Of a stretch of 64,000 nucleotides of DNA, positions 44,186-53,149 are shown piece by piece. The notes beneath the pieces were generated by a model that searched no databases, had not been told where the DNA came from, and saw only the letters and a program-made list of their open reading frames with translations. How positions within the stretch are numbered: position 1 is the stretch's first letter; each line of letters begins with the position of its first letter. The position numbers and the translations under genes are program-made. The DNA is from Planctomycetota bacterium (GTDB lineage Bacteria; Planctomycetota; Phycisphaerae; Phycisphaerales; UBA1924): positions 1-64,000 of the forward strand of contig JAFLCN010000012.1 in the NCBI GenBank assembly GCA_017303555.1, given 5' to 3'.

Positions 44186-44437
44186 ATGATCGAAGCCCTG
44201 AAGAGCGACGGAATCGTGAACAAGGTCGGCGGCCGGTTCAAGCTCTGCGCGCTGATCCAGCGTCGGCTTGGCGAACTCATGGACGGCGCCCGTCCGCTCG
44301 TCGAGCGCAACGGCCGCACGGACCTTGAGATCGTGATCGAAGAGATCATGTCCGACAAAATCACGCTCGACTTCGACAACGCGGCCCTCGTCGAGACCAA
44401 GTCGTCTTCAAACGAACCGAGCGAAGCCCTGCTCTGA
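44186..44437 (+). CDS. rpoZ: RNA polymerase omega subunit
   Basis: An 83-residue protein. It starts at the ATG at 44186. The family core is VNKVGGRFKLCALIQRRLGE followed by LMDGARPLVE and LEIVIEEIMSDKI. Omega binds the beta-prime C-terminus and helps polymerase assembly. It is followed 47 bases later by a coaC-like flavoprotein gene, a neighbour often found beside rpoZ in bacteria. Confidence 0.85.
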   Translation: MIEALKSDGIVNKVGGRFKLCALIQRRLGELMDGARPLVERNGRTDLEIVIEEIMSDKITLDFDNAALVETKSSSNEPSEALL

Positions 44438-44484
44438 TCGGGACTTGAGTCGATGCCCGGTCGGCTTTCGAGCGAGGTTGAACG

Positions 44485-45171
44485 TTGCGAAAGTCCGTTC
44501 CATCGAACCGTGATCGTTCGACTGCCGGCATTCGCGCCGAGACCGCGGCACAAAGCCCGGCAGATCCGGAGACGCTCAGGTCTTTTGTCACCGGAAGGCG
44601 CGTGCTTGTCGGTGTCACCGGCGGCATCGCGGCGTACAAGGCCTGCACCATCGTCAGCCGACTTGCACAGGGCGGCGCCGATGTTACCGTCGCGATGACC
44701 GAGGCTGCAACCCGCTTTGTCACTCCCCTCACGTTCCAATCGCTCTCGGGCGCTCCCGTCTACACCAGCGCCTGGGATCAGATCGAGTCGAAAGACCCGC
44801 AGCACATCTCGCTCGCCCGTTCTCTCGACCTCGCGATCGTCGCCCCCGCGACCATGGATTGCCTCGCCAAGCTCGCGACTGGCCGGACTGATGATGTGGT
44901 TTCCCTGATTCTCTCCGCGATCGAGCGGGCGTCCACCCCGGTCGTTCTCGCGCCCGCGATGAACGACATCATGTGGTCGCAGAAAAGCACCCAGCGGAAC
45001 GTGAAACAACTGGTCGAGGACGGCTTCTACATGATCGGCCCGGGCGAAGGGTGGCAGGCCTGCCGCACCATCGGCACCGGGCGCATGAGCGAACCGGAGG
45101 AGATTCTCGGAGCAATACGCCGGTTTTTCGATCGCCCCAAGTCGCCCGCGGCGAAACCGCGGAAGAAATGA
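44485..45171 (+). CDS. coaC: Phosphopantothenoylcysteine decarboxylase-like flavoprotein
   Basis: A 228-residue HFCD-family flavoprotein. The start is a TTG at 44485 with GAGG just upstream; the first 35 residues are not conserved in this family, so a later start is possible. It has LVGVTGGIAAYKAC at the FMN site, the catalytic His in QHISLARSL, the PAMNDIMW motif and the substrate-binding Cys in GWQACRTIGTGRMSEP. It makes 4-phosphopantetheine during CoA synthesis. The usual fused CoaB half is absent; the protein ends with a basic tail. Confidence 0.85.
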   Translation: MRKSVPSNRDRSTAGIRAETAAQSPADPETLRSFVTGRRVLVGVTGGIAAYKACTIVSRLAQGGADVTVAMTEAATRFVTPLTFQSLSGAPVYTSAWDQIESKDPQHISLARSLDLAIVAPATMDCLAKLATGRTDDVVSLILSAIERASTPVVLAPAMNDIMWSQKSTQRNVKQLVEDGFYMIGPGEGWQACRTIGTGRMSEPEEILGAIRRFFDRPKSPAAKPRKK

Positions 45172-45236
45172 TGTTGACGGGGGCGATTCGCGGTCGAAAG
45201 ATCATGACCCCGGACGCTCCAAGCAAGTCCGGTTTC

Positions 45237-45325
45237 GGAGAGGTGACAGAGCGGTTGAACGTACCGGTTTCGAAAACCGGCAGAGCTCGTAAGGGTTCTC
45301 GGGAGTTCGAATCTCCCCCTCTCCG
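45237..45325 (+). tRNA. tRNA-Ser (anticodon CGA)
   Basis: A complete class II tRNA starts GGAGAGGTGACAGAGCGG and ends CCTCTCC with discriminator G. The anticodon loop is TTCGAAA, giving CGA, which reads TCG serine codons. A long variable arm and the T loop AGTTCGAATCT are present. CCA is not encoded. It follows coaC on the same strand and is followed by an intrinsic terminator. Confidence 0.96.
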
Positions 45326-45874
45326 CTTTCGCGGCAGCCTCCAGAGACTGGAGACTGCCGATTTTTTTAATCGCGATTCTCAGCGTGGTTGGTGGTGATT
45401 TGAAGACGTGAAAACTTGAGGCTCGCTGTTCGAGACGCGACGTTCACCCGAACATGGGCGATGGCCTGGGGGCGGGCTTGTCGTCGTCACTCGCCAACTT
45501 CTTGTTTGCGGAGATGGAGTTCGCTCCATGTCTTCAGCGTTTGTCACCGAGAAAATGCTGAGAGAGCTCGGCATCTCCAATCCCACGGAAGCATCCGAGC
45601 GCTGGACACACCCGAGATGGCCTCTGCTTCGCCATCTTTGACTTTTTGCCGGAACGCCTACTCAGTCACCGTTTTGTCACCCTGCGTCCAGTTGCTGGTC
45701 GCCGCTTTTCCTTCAACTGTCTCCGACGATTCTTCAGAAAATTCTCGCTCGGACGCTTTCGAGTTGCGCGCCGCTGAAAGTCTTAAGCTTTGAATTCACC
45801 CGCGTGCTCCCGGCGGACAGAGATGGAGACGGCAAACCGAGTCCGACACGAAACTCATTCTCGCGAGACGCCCC
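45326..45874. other. Intergenic region after tRNA-Ser; only a terminator recognised
   Basis: After the terminator at 45333-45368 about 500 bases show no supported gene. A frame at 45416-45793 is open but has no motif, no ribosome-binding site and unusual composition. The region is less GC-rich in its third positions than its neighbours. The GTG start of the transporter at 45875 has no clear ribosome-binding site. Confidence 0.45.
45333..45368 (+). terminator. Intrinsic terminator after tRNA-Ser(CGA)
   Basis: A stem of GGCAG and CTGCC extended by CTCCAG and CTGGAG around one mismatch, with an AGA loop, is followed by TTTTTTT. It starts 8 bases after the tRNA and should end its transcript. Confidence 0.9.
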
Positions 45875-47569
45875 GTGCCAATTGCCGCAGATATTCGCTC
45901 CTTTCTCGAGCCTTCGGCTTCAGCGATCTTGTGGCTGTCGATGGCGATCGTGCTCGGTCTTGGACTTGGGCGTGTACCGTTCAAGGGGGTCCGGCTGGGT
46001 ACATCCGGTGTGATTTTCTCGGCATTGGCGCTGGCGCAGGTCGGGGTCACGATTCCACAGGAAGCGTTGACGGTTCTTCGCGATTTGTCGCTCGTGCTGC
46101 TGGTCTATGCGATCGGCTTGCAGGTGGGGCCGGGTTTCGTGGCGTCGTTCCGATCGGGCGGGGTTCGTTTAAATGCGCTGGCCGCGGCAGTGCTGCTATC
46201 CGGCTCGTTGCTGGCAGCGTTTTTGCCGGTCGTCCGGGGTCACTCGGCGACGGGCGTCTTTGCCGGGTCGTTCACTTCGACACCCGCACTGGCGAGCGCT
46301 CAGATGGTGATCCGAAGACAACTGGCATCGGATCCAGGCGCCGAAGCGAAGGCGCTAGCTTCGGCCGGGCTGGCGTACGCGATTACGTATCCGGTCGGCA
46401 TTGTCGTGCCGATCCTGCTGATCGGCCTGCTACGACACGTGTTCCGCATTCGGCTGGATGAGGAGCGAGCCGCGCTTGTGCAGAGCCAGACGCCAAAGTC
46501 GCCGCCGACTGCGACCGTGGACATCGAGGTGACGCGTGCCCAGTATGCCCATGCGCCGATCAGCAGCCTGCCGGCACATGTGCGGCAAGGTGTGGTGATT
46601 TCACGGATTTTCCACGATGGCTTTGCTTCGGTTCCGCACTCGAAGACCGTGCTTGAGACCGGGGACGTGGTACGAGCGGTGGGGCGCCCCGAGCAGATCC
46701 AGGAACTCGTGGCAGAACTGGGCCGGGTGAGCACGACGGATCTGTCGCAAGTACCGGGCGCACTCCGGCGCGCGGAGTTGATCGTGACCCGGGCCGGTGC
46801 GCTTCGCCGGCCCCTGCGGGAACTTAACTTTCGATCGCGAACGGGCGTAACCATCGTGCAAGTGACGCGTGCGGGGATCGATCTCGTGCCCCACGCGGAG
46901 TTCGCGTTGAAGTTCGGCGATCGGGTCACGGTCGTGGGATCCGAGGCGGGCATTCGCACCGTCGGAGAGATTCTGGGGAACGAACCGGATGTGCTCAATC
47001 GGACCTATCTTCTTCCGGTTTTTCTCGGGATCACGCTGGCGGTGATCGTGGGTGCAATCCCGATTCAAGTCCCGGGGTCGCCGACGGCATTGCACCTCGG
47101 AATGGCCGGGGGGGCCCTCCTCGTGGCGATCCTGCTGTCGCGACTTGAGCGGCTTGGACCGCTGGTGTGGCACATGCCGGCGACCGTCAACTCCGCTCTA
47201 CGCGACATGGGGATGTGCATTTTTCTTGCGTGCGTGGGCTTTCAAGCCGGCCCGGGGCTGATCGAGCGCACTGCGCAGGAAGGGCCGGCGGTTATCGCGG
47301 CGAGTCTGGCTGTCGTCGCGCTTCCGCTGCTTGTGGTCGCGTGCTTCGCCCGGCGTGTCCTCCGGATGAACTTCTTCATCCTAAGCGGATGGATTGCCGG
47401 AACGATGACCAACACGCCGGCCCTCGAGATTGCTTCGGATGACGCAAAATCAGACGCCCCGGCACTGGCGTATGCATCGGTCGCGCCGCTGTGCGAATTG
47501 CTGCCGATCCTCTGTGCGGAACTGATTGCGCTGGGTGTCTCGGGCGCGGGTCATTCGAGCGGGGTCTGA
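45875..47569 (+). CDS. AspT/YidE-family membrane transporter with TrkA-C domains
   Basis: A 564-residue membrane protein starting at a GTG. Two blocks of about five helices (residues about 15-195 and 375-555) flank a cytoplasmic middle with two TrkA-C-like domains (VVISRIFHDGF and GVTIVQVTRAGIDL). Each membrane block has the family motif: FAGSFTSTPALASA in the first and IAGTMTNTPALEIA in the second. This is the AspT/YidE/YbjL (AAE) family, whose known members exchange amino acids or dicarboxylates. The substrate here is unknown; the decarboxylase gene downstream suggests an organic acid. Confidence 0.88.
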   Translation: MPIAADIRSFLEPSASAILWLSMAIVLGLGLGRVPFKGVRLGTSGVIFSALALAQVGVTIPQEALTVLRDLSLVLLVYAIGLQVGPGFVASFRSGGVRLNALAAAVLLSGSLLAAFLPVVRGHSATGVFAGSFTSTPALASAQMVIRRQLASDPGAEAKALASAGLAYAITYPVGIVVPILLIGLLRHVFRIRLDEERAALVQSQTPKSPPTATVDIEVTRAQYAHAPISSLPAHVRQGVVISRIFHDGFASVPHSKTVLETGDVVRAVGRPEQIQELVAELGRVSTTDLSQVPGALRRAELIVTRAGALRRPLRELNFRSRTGVTIVQVTRAGIDLVPHAEFALKFGDRVTVVGSEAGIRTVGEILGNEPDVLNRTYLLPVFLGITLAVIVGAIPIQVPGSPTALHLGMAGGALLVAILLSRLERLGPLVWHMPATVNSALRDMGMCIFLACVGFQAGPGLIERTAQEGPAVIAASLAVVALPLLVVACFARRVLRMNFFILSGWIAGTMTNTPALEIASDDAKSDAPALAYASVAPLCELLPILCAELIALGVSGAGHSSGV

Positions 47570-47779
47570 GCTGACTTCTCGTGCTCTCCGATGGCAGCGG
47601 TTTTCGGGCGCTGCAGTATGCGTTTTCTGAAGATCGGATGTGTTAGGATGCCTGGGCAAAGGATGCTGCGGGAATAGCCCAGCACGAGCACGGCTTTCGA
47701 TGCGCGAGTTGATCGCGCCAGAAGTGCGGCACTTGGCGAAGAGCTCGCGGCCGGCGCCGCTGCAACGAATGGTGAGAAC

Positions 47780-49387
47780 ATGACGACCCGGACCGGCGGC
47801 GAACTCATCCAGGATTTTCTCGAGATCTACGACATTCCGTTTGTCTTCGGAAATCCCGGCACGACGGAAACGACGTTTCTCGCCGCCGTTGCGGCATCGA
47901 AGGCCACCTACGTGCTCTGCCTGCATGAATCGAGCGCGGTCGGCATCGCGGCGGGATATGCGCTCATCACAGGCAAACCGTCCATTGTCAGCCTGCACAC
48001 CTATCCGGGGCTCGCCAACGGCATGTTCAACATGCGTAACGCGCTCATGTCGGGAGTGCCGCTGCTGGTGATCAACGGGCAGCAGGATTCCCGCTTCCTG
48101 ATTCACAATCCCGTCCTGGGCGCCCCGAATACTCAGTTAGCCGAAACCGCGACGAAGTACACCTACGAAGTGACGCGCACCGGCGACCTGGCCATCGCCT
48201 TGCAGCGGTGTTATCTGCACGCACGATTGCAGCGGCCCGGTCCGGTGTTTCTTTCCATCCCGATGAACTTCATGCTGGAGAAGACCGAGCACATCGTTTT
48301 CAAGAAGACCCGGATCATCGAGGACACGGTGCCGCGCGGCATCCGGGCGGTCGCGGATGCGCTCAAGGCCGTTCCGGCGGGCAAGCTCGCGATCGTGACG
48401 GACTACGCGGTCGGCGCGGCGCATGGTATTGATGCGGTGGGGCGTCTCGCAGGCGTGCTTGGCGCAGACATCTATGCCGCCCCATTCCATGTGCAGGGAA
48501 CGGTCGATCCCCTCCATCCCAATTTCCGCGGGCAGCTTCCGCCGACAACCCGCAAGATCAACGAGGCGCTCCGCCGCTATGACACCATGCTACTGATCGG
48601 CGAGAAAGTGGACAGTTTTACGTACGACGGCCTCCAGGCGCTGCCCGCCGACCTCAAGGTGATTCAGATCGCACCGGCGGCGAGCCAGCTCGGATTCGAC
48701 TTCCCCTGCGACATAGCCGTGCTCGGCGACATCGGCGCAACGCTCGATGCGCTCGCGGCGTCACTTGGCGCTGAAGCACACCACGCCGCAGCGCGAAAGG
48801 TGGACGACGCCGCCCTCGACTCAAAGTATCCCGCCTCCGGCCCTCGGGCGAGCGATGCACTGATCCTTTCGGTGCTCCGGCATCTTGATCGGACGACGCA
48901 CATCGTGACCGAGGGCTCTTCGGAAGACGCCATCGTCCAGGACATGGCAGTGCAACTCGGTTTCCGCAACGTCCATTTCTCTCCTCGCGGCGGCGGCCTG
49001 GGCTGGGCAATGCCGCTGGGGGTCGGCATCGGACTCGCAACACGCAAACCCGCCGTCTGTTTCGTGGGTGATGGCGGCAGCCTGTTCTCCATCCATGCCC
49101 TTTGGACCGCCGCGAAATACGCCGTCCCGTCTGTCTTCGTCTGCTTCGTCAACCACGAGTATCGCCTGCTGAAGGATCTCTGGTGCAACGCGATGGGAAC
49201 AACTCTGCAGACTACCCATTTCGTCGGCATGGACTTTAACGATCCGAATGTGGACATGCGGAAGATCGCCGAGGGTTTCGGCGCTCGCACGGAGAAGATC
49301 TCGGACATCGCAGAGATAGGCGAGGTTCTCTCCCGGGCACTGGCTCACGCAGGCCCGAGCTTTTTGATTATCGATCGAGAGCCATGA
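47780..49387 (+). CDS. Benzoylformate-decarboxylase-like thiamine diphosphate enzyme
   Basis: A 535-residue enzyme. The N-terminal domain has FGNPGTTETTFLAA, the catalytic Glu in CLHESSAVGIAAGYA and the His in SLHTYPGLANGMFN, which align with the active-site Ser/Glu/His pattern of benzoylformate decarboxylase. The C-terminal cofactor motif is GDGGSLFSIHALWTAAKY ending in VNHEY, where the Asn ligand is kept although the usual second Asn position is His. It probably decarboxylates an aromatic or branched 2-oxoacid. It lies downstream of a transporter gene. Confidence 0.85.
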   Translation: MTTRTGGELIQDFLEIYDIPFVFGNPGTTETTFLAAVAASKATYVLCLHESSAVGIAAGYALITGKPSIVSLHTYPGLANGMFNMRNALMSGVPLLVINGQQDSRFLIHNPVLGAPNTQLAETATKYTYEVTRTGDLAIALQRCYLHARLQRPGPVFLSIPMNFMLEKTEHIVFKKTRIIEDTVPRGIRAVADALKAVPAGKLAIVTDYAVGAAHGIDAVGRLAGVLGADIYAAPFHVQGTVDPLHPNFRGQLPPTTRKINEALRRYDTMLLIGEKVDSFTYDGLQALPADLKVIQIAPAASQLGFDFPCDIAVLGDIGATLDALAASLGAEAHHAAARKVDDAALDSKYPASGPRASDALILSVLRHLDRTTHIVTEGSSEDAIVQDMAVQLGFRNVHFSPRGGGLGWAMPLGVGIGLATRKPAVCFVGDGGSLFSIHALWTAAKYAVPSVFVCFVNHEYRLLKDLWCNAMGTTLQTTHFVGMDFNDPNVDMRKIAEGFGARTEKISDIAEIGEVLSRALAHAGPSFLIIDREP

Positions 49388-49482
49388 ACCCGCGGCAAAG
49401 CTCGACCTCGATGAACCTGCGAATGGAAGAAATCCAGCGCCATCGCCTTGTCGCATAGAGCCAAAACGATGGGAGAAAGCAC

Positions 49483-51285
49483 ATGGTCGGTCGTGGCGCG
49501 AAGCCGGGCTTCTGGGACAATCTCATCGCGCCAAAGGGCGGGCTGTTCGGCGACCAGTGCGCTGGCTGGACGCCGGGTCCCCCCGCGAAATCGGGGCTCG
49601 GTTGCCGCATTCTCGCGGACCAGATGATCGCGGTTGCTCCTTCCGTTTTGCTGGCAGCGGACATCCATGTTCCCAAGCAGCCGGGCCGCTATCCGGCGAT
49701 CGTGTCCTTCGGCGCCTATTCCAAAGAACTGCAATCCACCGGACTTCCCACCGGCAACGCGGAAGCCGGGAGCCCCCCGATCTTCACGAACAGGGGCTAT
49801 GTCCACGTCATCGTCACCCGTCGCGGAATGGGGCGCTCCGGCGGTGTCGATGCCGTCTTTTTCAACGACGCGGACGTCGAGGACCACGCCAAGGTCATTC
49901 AATGGGCAGCGGCGCAACCCTGGTGCGATGGACAGGTGGTTCTGTTCGGCACTTCCTATTACGCTCTCACGCAGCCGCAGGTCGCGCGACTTCGTCCTCC
50001 GGCGCTCAAGGGTTTCTTCGCCAACGAAATGTGCACCGACTTCTTCCGCCACATTGCCATGTTTGGCGGGGCGCCGCAGCCCGATTTTCTCGCGTTGTGG
50101 ATGGGTGCAAACTTCACACCGCTCCAGTTCAGATTGCGCGTGCCGCCGCTCGTGCGCTCGCTGGTGAGCGACATCGCAAATTCGCCGCTGAAGTATGTGT
50201 GGTGGCCCCAGGTGAAGAAGCGGATGACTCGAATCATGAAAGCTTTTCAGCGCATGACCCCGACACGTCGGACGCGCGAGTTGTTCGCGGGGCTCGTTCT
50301 GGACAGCAAGTCCCGTGCGAGCTTCGTCATGCCGCACGGGCCTTCCGGGATGCTGGGCGATATCGAGGTTCCGTTCGTCGTCGTACAGAACGCAGGCTAC
50401 TTCAATCTGCACCAGTTCGGTGCGTACGACCTGTTCGAGAACGCCGGCACGCCGAAGGATCAACGGTGGTTGATCATCGGACCGGCGACCTTTGACCTTC
50501 CGGTCTATGCCTGGCAGATGGAAGCGCTCGCCTTCTTTGATCACCTTGTCTATTGCGCCAACAACGGGTATGACGCACAGGCGCGCGTGCGATACTGGAC
50601 CGAGGGCACGAAGGATTATCGAACAGCGTCGGAATGGCCCGTTTCGGGGAGCACGACTCTGCGGCTCTACCTCGCCTCCGGCGGATCCGATGAGAAGATG
50701 CATCGGCTTACGCCTGCGCCAAGCGAAGGCGGGACGAACCGATGGGCTGCCGTGCCTTTCGGTGCCACCGTGACCCCCGGTTTCGATGAGATCGCAAACC
50801 AACGCCTCAGCTTCGAAATGCCGATCGAGGAGGCAATGGAACTGACCGGCCCGCTGACGCTGAAACTCTGCTTCAGTTGCAACGAAATCGATTCCTATGT
50901 GATCGCCAGAACCGGGTTCGTCTCTGCGGACGGGACTTATCAAAGCCTCTCCATGGGGGCAATACGCCCGGCCTGCCGCGTGATCGATGCGACACGTTCC
51001 ACCGCCACGGAGATTGCGATCGACATCGACAAGCCGGCGCCGCTGGTGCCCGGCGTGCCGGTGTCGCTGCGATTCAGCTTGACGCCGCAGCCGGTGGTGC
51101 TCAAACCAGGCGATCGGCTGCGCCTCGACGTCGCCAGTCGCACCGACCTCCTGCGCAGCGACGTCAGCCACGGCCACGCGCAGTTCGACATGCAGGTGCC
51201 GCCCTATTACGCGCGCAACACGCTCCATTACGGATCGGACACCTACATCGAACTCGCACGCGCGAAATCCGGAGGAGCCCGCTGA
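49483..51285 (+). CDS. CocE/NonD-type hydrolase-fold protein with altered catalytic triad
   Basis: A 600-residue protein with the alpha/beta hydrolase domain and C-terminal jelly-roll domain of CocE/X-Pro dipeptidyl-peptidase-like hydrolases (DRLRLDVASRTDLLRSDVSH). The nucleophile elbow is present as GTSYYA with Ser158. At the Asp position, where the family has GWYD, there is GYFN (Asn308). At the His position, where the family has GPWSH, there is GPATF (Phe337). Two of three triad residues are therefore replaced, so classical esterase activity is doubtful. The gene follows the decarboxylase on the same strand. Confidence 0.82.
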   Translation: MVGRGAKPGFWDNLIAPKGGLFGDQCAGWTPGPPAKSGLGCRILADQMIAVAPSVLLAADIHVPKQPGRYPAIVSFGAYSKELQSTGLPTGNAEAGSPPIFTNRGYVHVIVTRRGMGRSGGVDAVFFNDADVEDHAKVIQWAAAQPWCDGQVVLFGTSYYALTQPQVARLRPPALKGFFANEMCTDFFRHIAMFGGAPQPDFLALWMGANFTPLQFRLRVPPLVRSLVSDIANSPLKYVWWPQVKKRMTRIMKAFQRMTPTRRTRELFAGLVLDSKSRASFVMPHGPSGMLGDIEVPFVVVQNAGYFNLHQFGAYDLFENAGTPKDQRWLIIGPATFDLPVYAWQMEALAFFDHLVYCANNGYDAQARVRYWTEGTKDYRTASEWPVSGSTTLRLYLASGGSDEKMHRLTPAPSEGGTNRWAAVPFGATVTPGFDEIANQRLSFEMPIEEAMELTGPLTLKLCFSCNEIDSYVIARTGFVSADGTYQSLSMGAIRPACRVIDATRSTATEIAIDIDKPAPLVPGVPVSLRFSLTPQPVVLKPGDRLRLDVASRTDLLRSDVSHGHAQFDMQVPPYYARNTLHYGSDTYIELARAKSGGAR

Positions 51286-51327
51286 ACTGCGCCCGTCCGC
51301 ATTGCCATTGCCGGGAAGGGTTACCCG

Positions 51328-51775
51328 ATGAGCGTCTCGTTCCTCCATTCGCGCTTGACCGAGCCTCCGATCAAGTTCCCGGCCATCGGGCTCGAACTGT
51401 TCGTGCGCATTCCGCCCGCGCCAAGCTCGGGCGAGTTCTGCTTGACCGAGACCATCAACGCCCCGGGCAAAGGTCCGCCCCGGCATTGACACCACGAGGC
51501 GGAGATCTTGCGGGTCATCGAAGGCCTATCTCCACCGAGCCGACGGGTGTCGCTTCCACTCCAAGGCCGGTGATGTGGTGAGCATTCCGGGCGGGATGGA
51601 ATACGGCTTTGTCCATGCCACGGACAAGCCCGCCCGCCAATACACACTCATAACGAACCCTTTCGACGCAGCGGCTTTTTTCCCCGAACTTGCGGAATAC
51701 GTCGACTTGAATCAAGAAATCGTCACCAATAAAACAGGGATTCTGAGTTTCAATCGTCCGGCAAATCCGCGGTAG
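51328..51775 (+). pseudogene. Cupin-domain protein pseudogene (in-frame stop and frameshift)
   Basis: From an ATG at 51328 the frame reads into a typical cupin metal-binding motif but meets TGA at 51487-51489 exactly inside it (GPPRH, stop, HHEAEILRVIEG). About 35 bases later the frame shifts by one base; the continuation in the next frame reads YLHRADGCRFHSKAGDVVS, then IPGGMEYGFVHATD and DAAAFFPELAEYV, the expected second half of a cupin. The two lesions make an intact product very unlikely. It follows the CocE-like gene by 40 bases. Confidence 0.85.
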
Positions 51776-51838
51776 TTCGATCGCTTCGCGCAAGGCTGTT
51801 TGCCCTACTTTGCGCTTTCGCGGCCACTGTCGCTCGGA

Positions 51839-52465
51839 CTAGCCGCGGCGCTTGGGTGCCGACTTCGGGGGCACCTTCGGTCGGGCACGGAATGGATCCT
51901 TCCATTCCTCTACGGTCATCGCCCAGCGCTGGTGATCGCACCACTCGCCATCGATCTGCAGAAAGCGCAGCGCAACGCCTTCGAATCGCAGCCCCGCCTT
52001 CTTGACGACGCCGATCGAAGCCGTGTTGTGCGGCTGCACATTCGCCTCGACGCGGTGCAGGCTCATTTGACCGAACGCGTGTCGGATGGCCAGGAGCACC
52101 CCCTCGGTCATGTAGCCTTTTCGGGTGAACGCTTTGCCGATCCAGTAGCCCAGTTCGCAGCTTTGCAGAACGCCGTGCCGGATGCCGTTGAGCCCGATGT
52201 ACCCCACCATGCGGGCGTCCAGGTTGCGGCAGATGAGAAATCGCTGGCGCTCTTCGGTGTCGGACGTTCGAAAGAACGACTCCCATCGTTCGGATTCCGA
52301 GCGAACTTTGAGGCGTGGTTCCCACGGCAGAAGATGATCGAGGCTGGATTCGCGGAGCGCGACCCATTCGGCGCGGTCGTCGGTGGTGGGGCGCCGCAGA
52401 TGCACAAGCGGCCCGACTTCGGCGGCATCACGAGCAGAGTTGCGTTGTGTGTCGCGGCGCGGCAT
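51839..52465 (-). CDS. GNAT-family N-acetyltransferase (RimJ/RimL type)
   Basis: A 208-residue acetyltransferase. The domain begins with VHLRRPTTDDRAEWVALRE and has LGYWIGKAFTRKGYMTEGVL, which carries the acetyl-CoA-binding loop, then HRVEANVQPHNTASIGVVKK and AGLRFEG. This order is that of RimJ/RimL-like enzymes acting on protein N-termini or small amines. The first 18 residues may be extra. It is followed by the toxin gene pair on the same strand, 6 bases upstream. Confidence 0.87.
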   Translation of the reverse strand: MPRRDTQRNSARDAAEVGPLVHLRRPTTDDRAEWVALRESSLDHLLPWEPRLKVRSESERWESFFRTSDTEERQRFLICRNLDARMVGYIGLNGIRHGVLQSCELGYWIGKAFTRKGYMTEGVLLAIRHAFGQMSLHRVEANVQPHNTASIGVVKKAGLRFEGVALRFLQIDGEWCDHQRWAMTVEEWKDPFRARPKVPPKSAPKRRG

Positions 52466-52471
52466 CGCGGA

Positions 52472-53149
52472 TTACCACTCGTAGCCGTGGTCTTCGGCGA
52501 GGCGATAAAGATGCATGAGAAGGGCGAGTTCCACGCCGCAGCGCTCAAGCTGATCTTTGTTGCCTTGTAGCACGGACATTCCGGCTTCAACACGAGTATC
52601 TCGAACCAGCGTCATGTGGTGGCCCGCCTCGTTCAAGCTTGCATCGAACTCCGGTCCCGCGGGAATCGCAACCGAAGATTTCATCGCCTGGCGCAAGGCG
52701 GGACCTGTGACCGCAGCGAAAAAATCGCGCAACTCATATGAAGGGCGAGCCTTCGAATTTTCGGCGAGCCATTCGGCAAAGCCAGGCTTGTCCAATTTGC
52801 CCGAGAGGAGGTCCAGCACTCGATCCGCTGCGTCGACGCCGTCCGACAGCAAGCTCCATCCATTCATTCTTAAGAAAGAAATGCAGCACATGAGTGCAAT
52901 ACGCTTGTTGCCATCTACGAACGGATGGTTCTTCGCCAGGTGAAACGTATAAGCCGCTGCCATTCCGAACGGGAACGCATGCGCGAACTCTCCGCCGAAA
53001 CTCTGCCGTGGCATCGCCATCGCAGAATCCAACGCACCGAGATCTCGCAATCCCAGCGAGCCGCCGAACTGCACAATCAACGCATGGTGGAACTCTTTCG
53101 CTTCGTCCAACGAAACAAAGCGAGGCTTGCCGATTGAAAACTCCGTCAT
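52472..53149 (-). CDS. Doc-type (death-on-curing, Fic fold) toxin with C-terminal extension
   Basis: A 225-residue protein. Residues 1-130 are a Doc domain: an N-terminal SLDEAKEFHHALIVQFGG region and the catalytic Fic motif HPFVDGNKR at 75-83, with LLSGKLDKPGFAEWLAEN after it. Known Doc proteins phosphorylate EF-Tu and are about 125 residues long. Here about 90 additional helical residues follow (DASLNEAGHHMTLVRD to the end) that I do not recognise. It overlaps its upstream antitoxin gene by 4 bases, so the two form a toxin-antitoxin operon. Confidence 0.85.
   Translation of the reverse strand: MTEFSIGKPRFVSLDEAKEFHHALIVQFGGSLGLRDLGALDSAMAMPRQSFGGEFAHAFPFGMAAAYTFHLAKNHPFVDGNKRIALMCCISFLRMNGWSLLSDGVDAADRVLDLLSGKLDKPGFAEWLAENSKARPSYELRDFFAAVTGPALRQAMKSSVAIPAGPEFDASLNEAGHHMTLVRDTRVEAGMSVLQGNKDQLERCGVELALLMHLYRLAEDHGYEW

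Noticed and set aside
45416..45793. A 125-codon open frame after tRNA-Ser
   Set aside because: It has no motif, no ribosome-binding site, and composition unlike the neighbours; kept only as a note on the intergenic region.
51487..51489. In-frame TGA in the cupin gene as a selenocysteine codon
   Set aside because: There is also a frameshift 35 bases later, no selenocysteine insertion element is evident, and cupins have no known selenocysteine at this place. A decayed gene explains both lesions.
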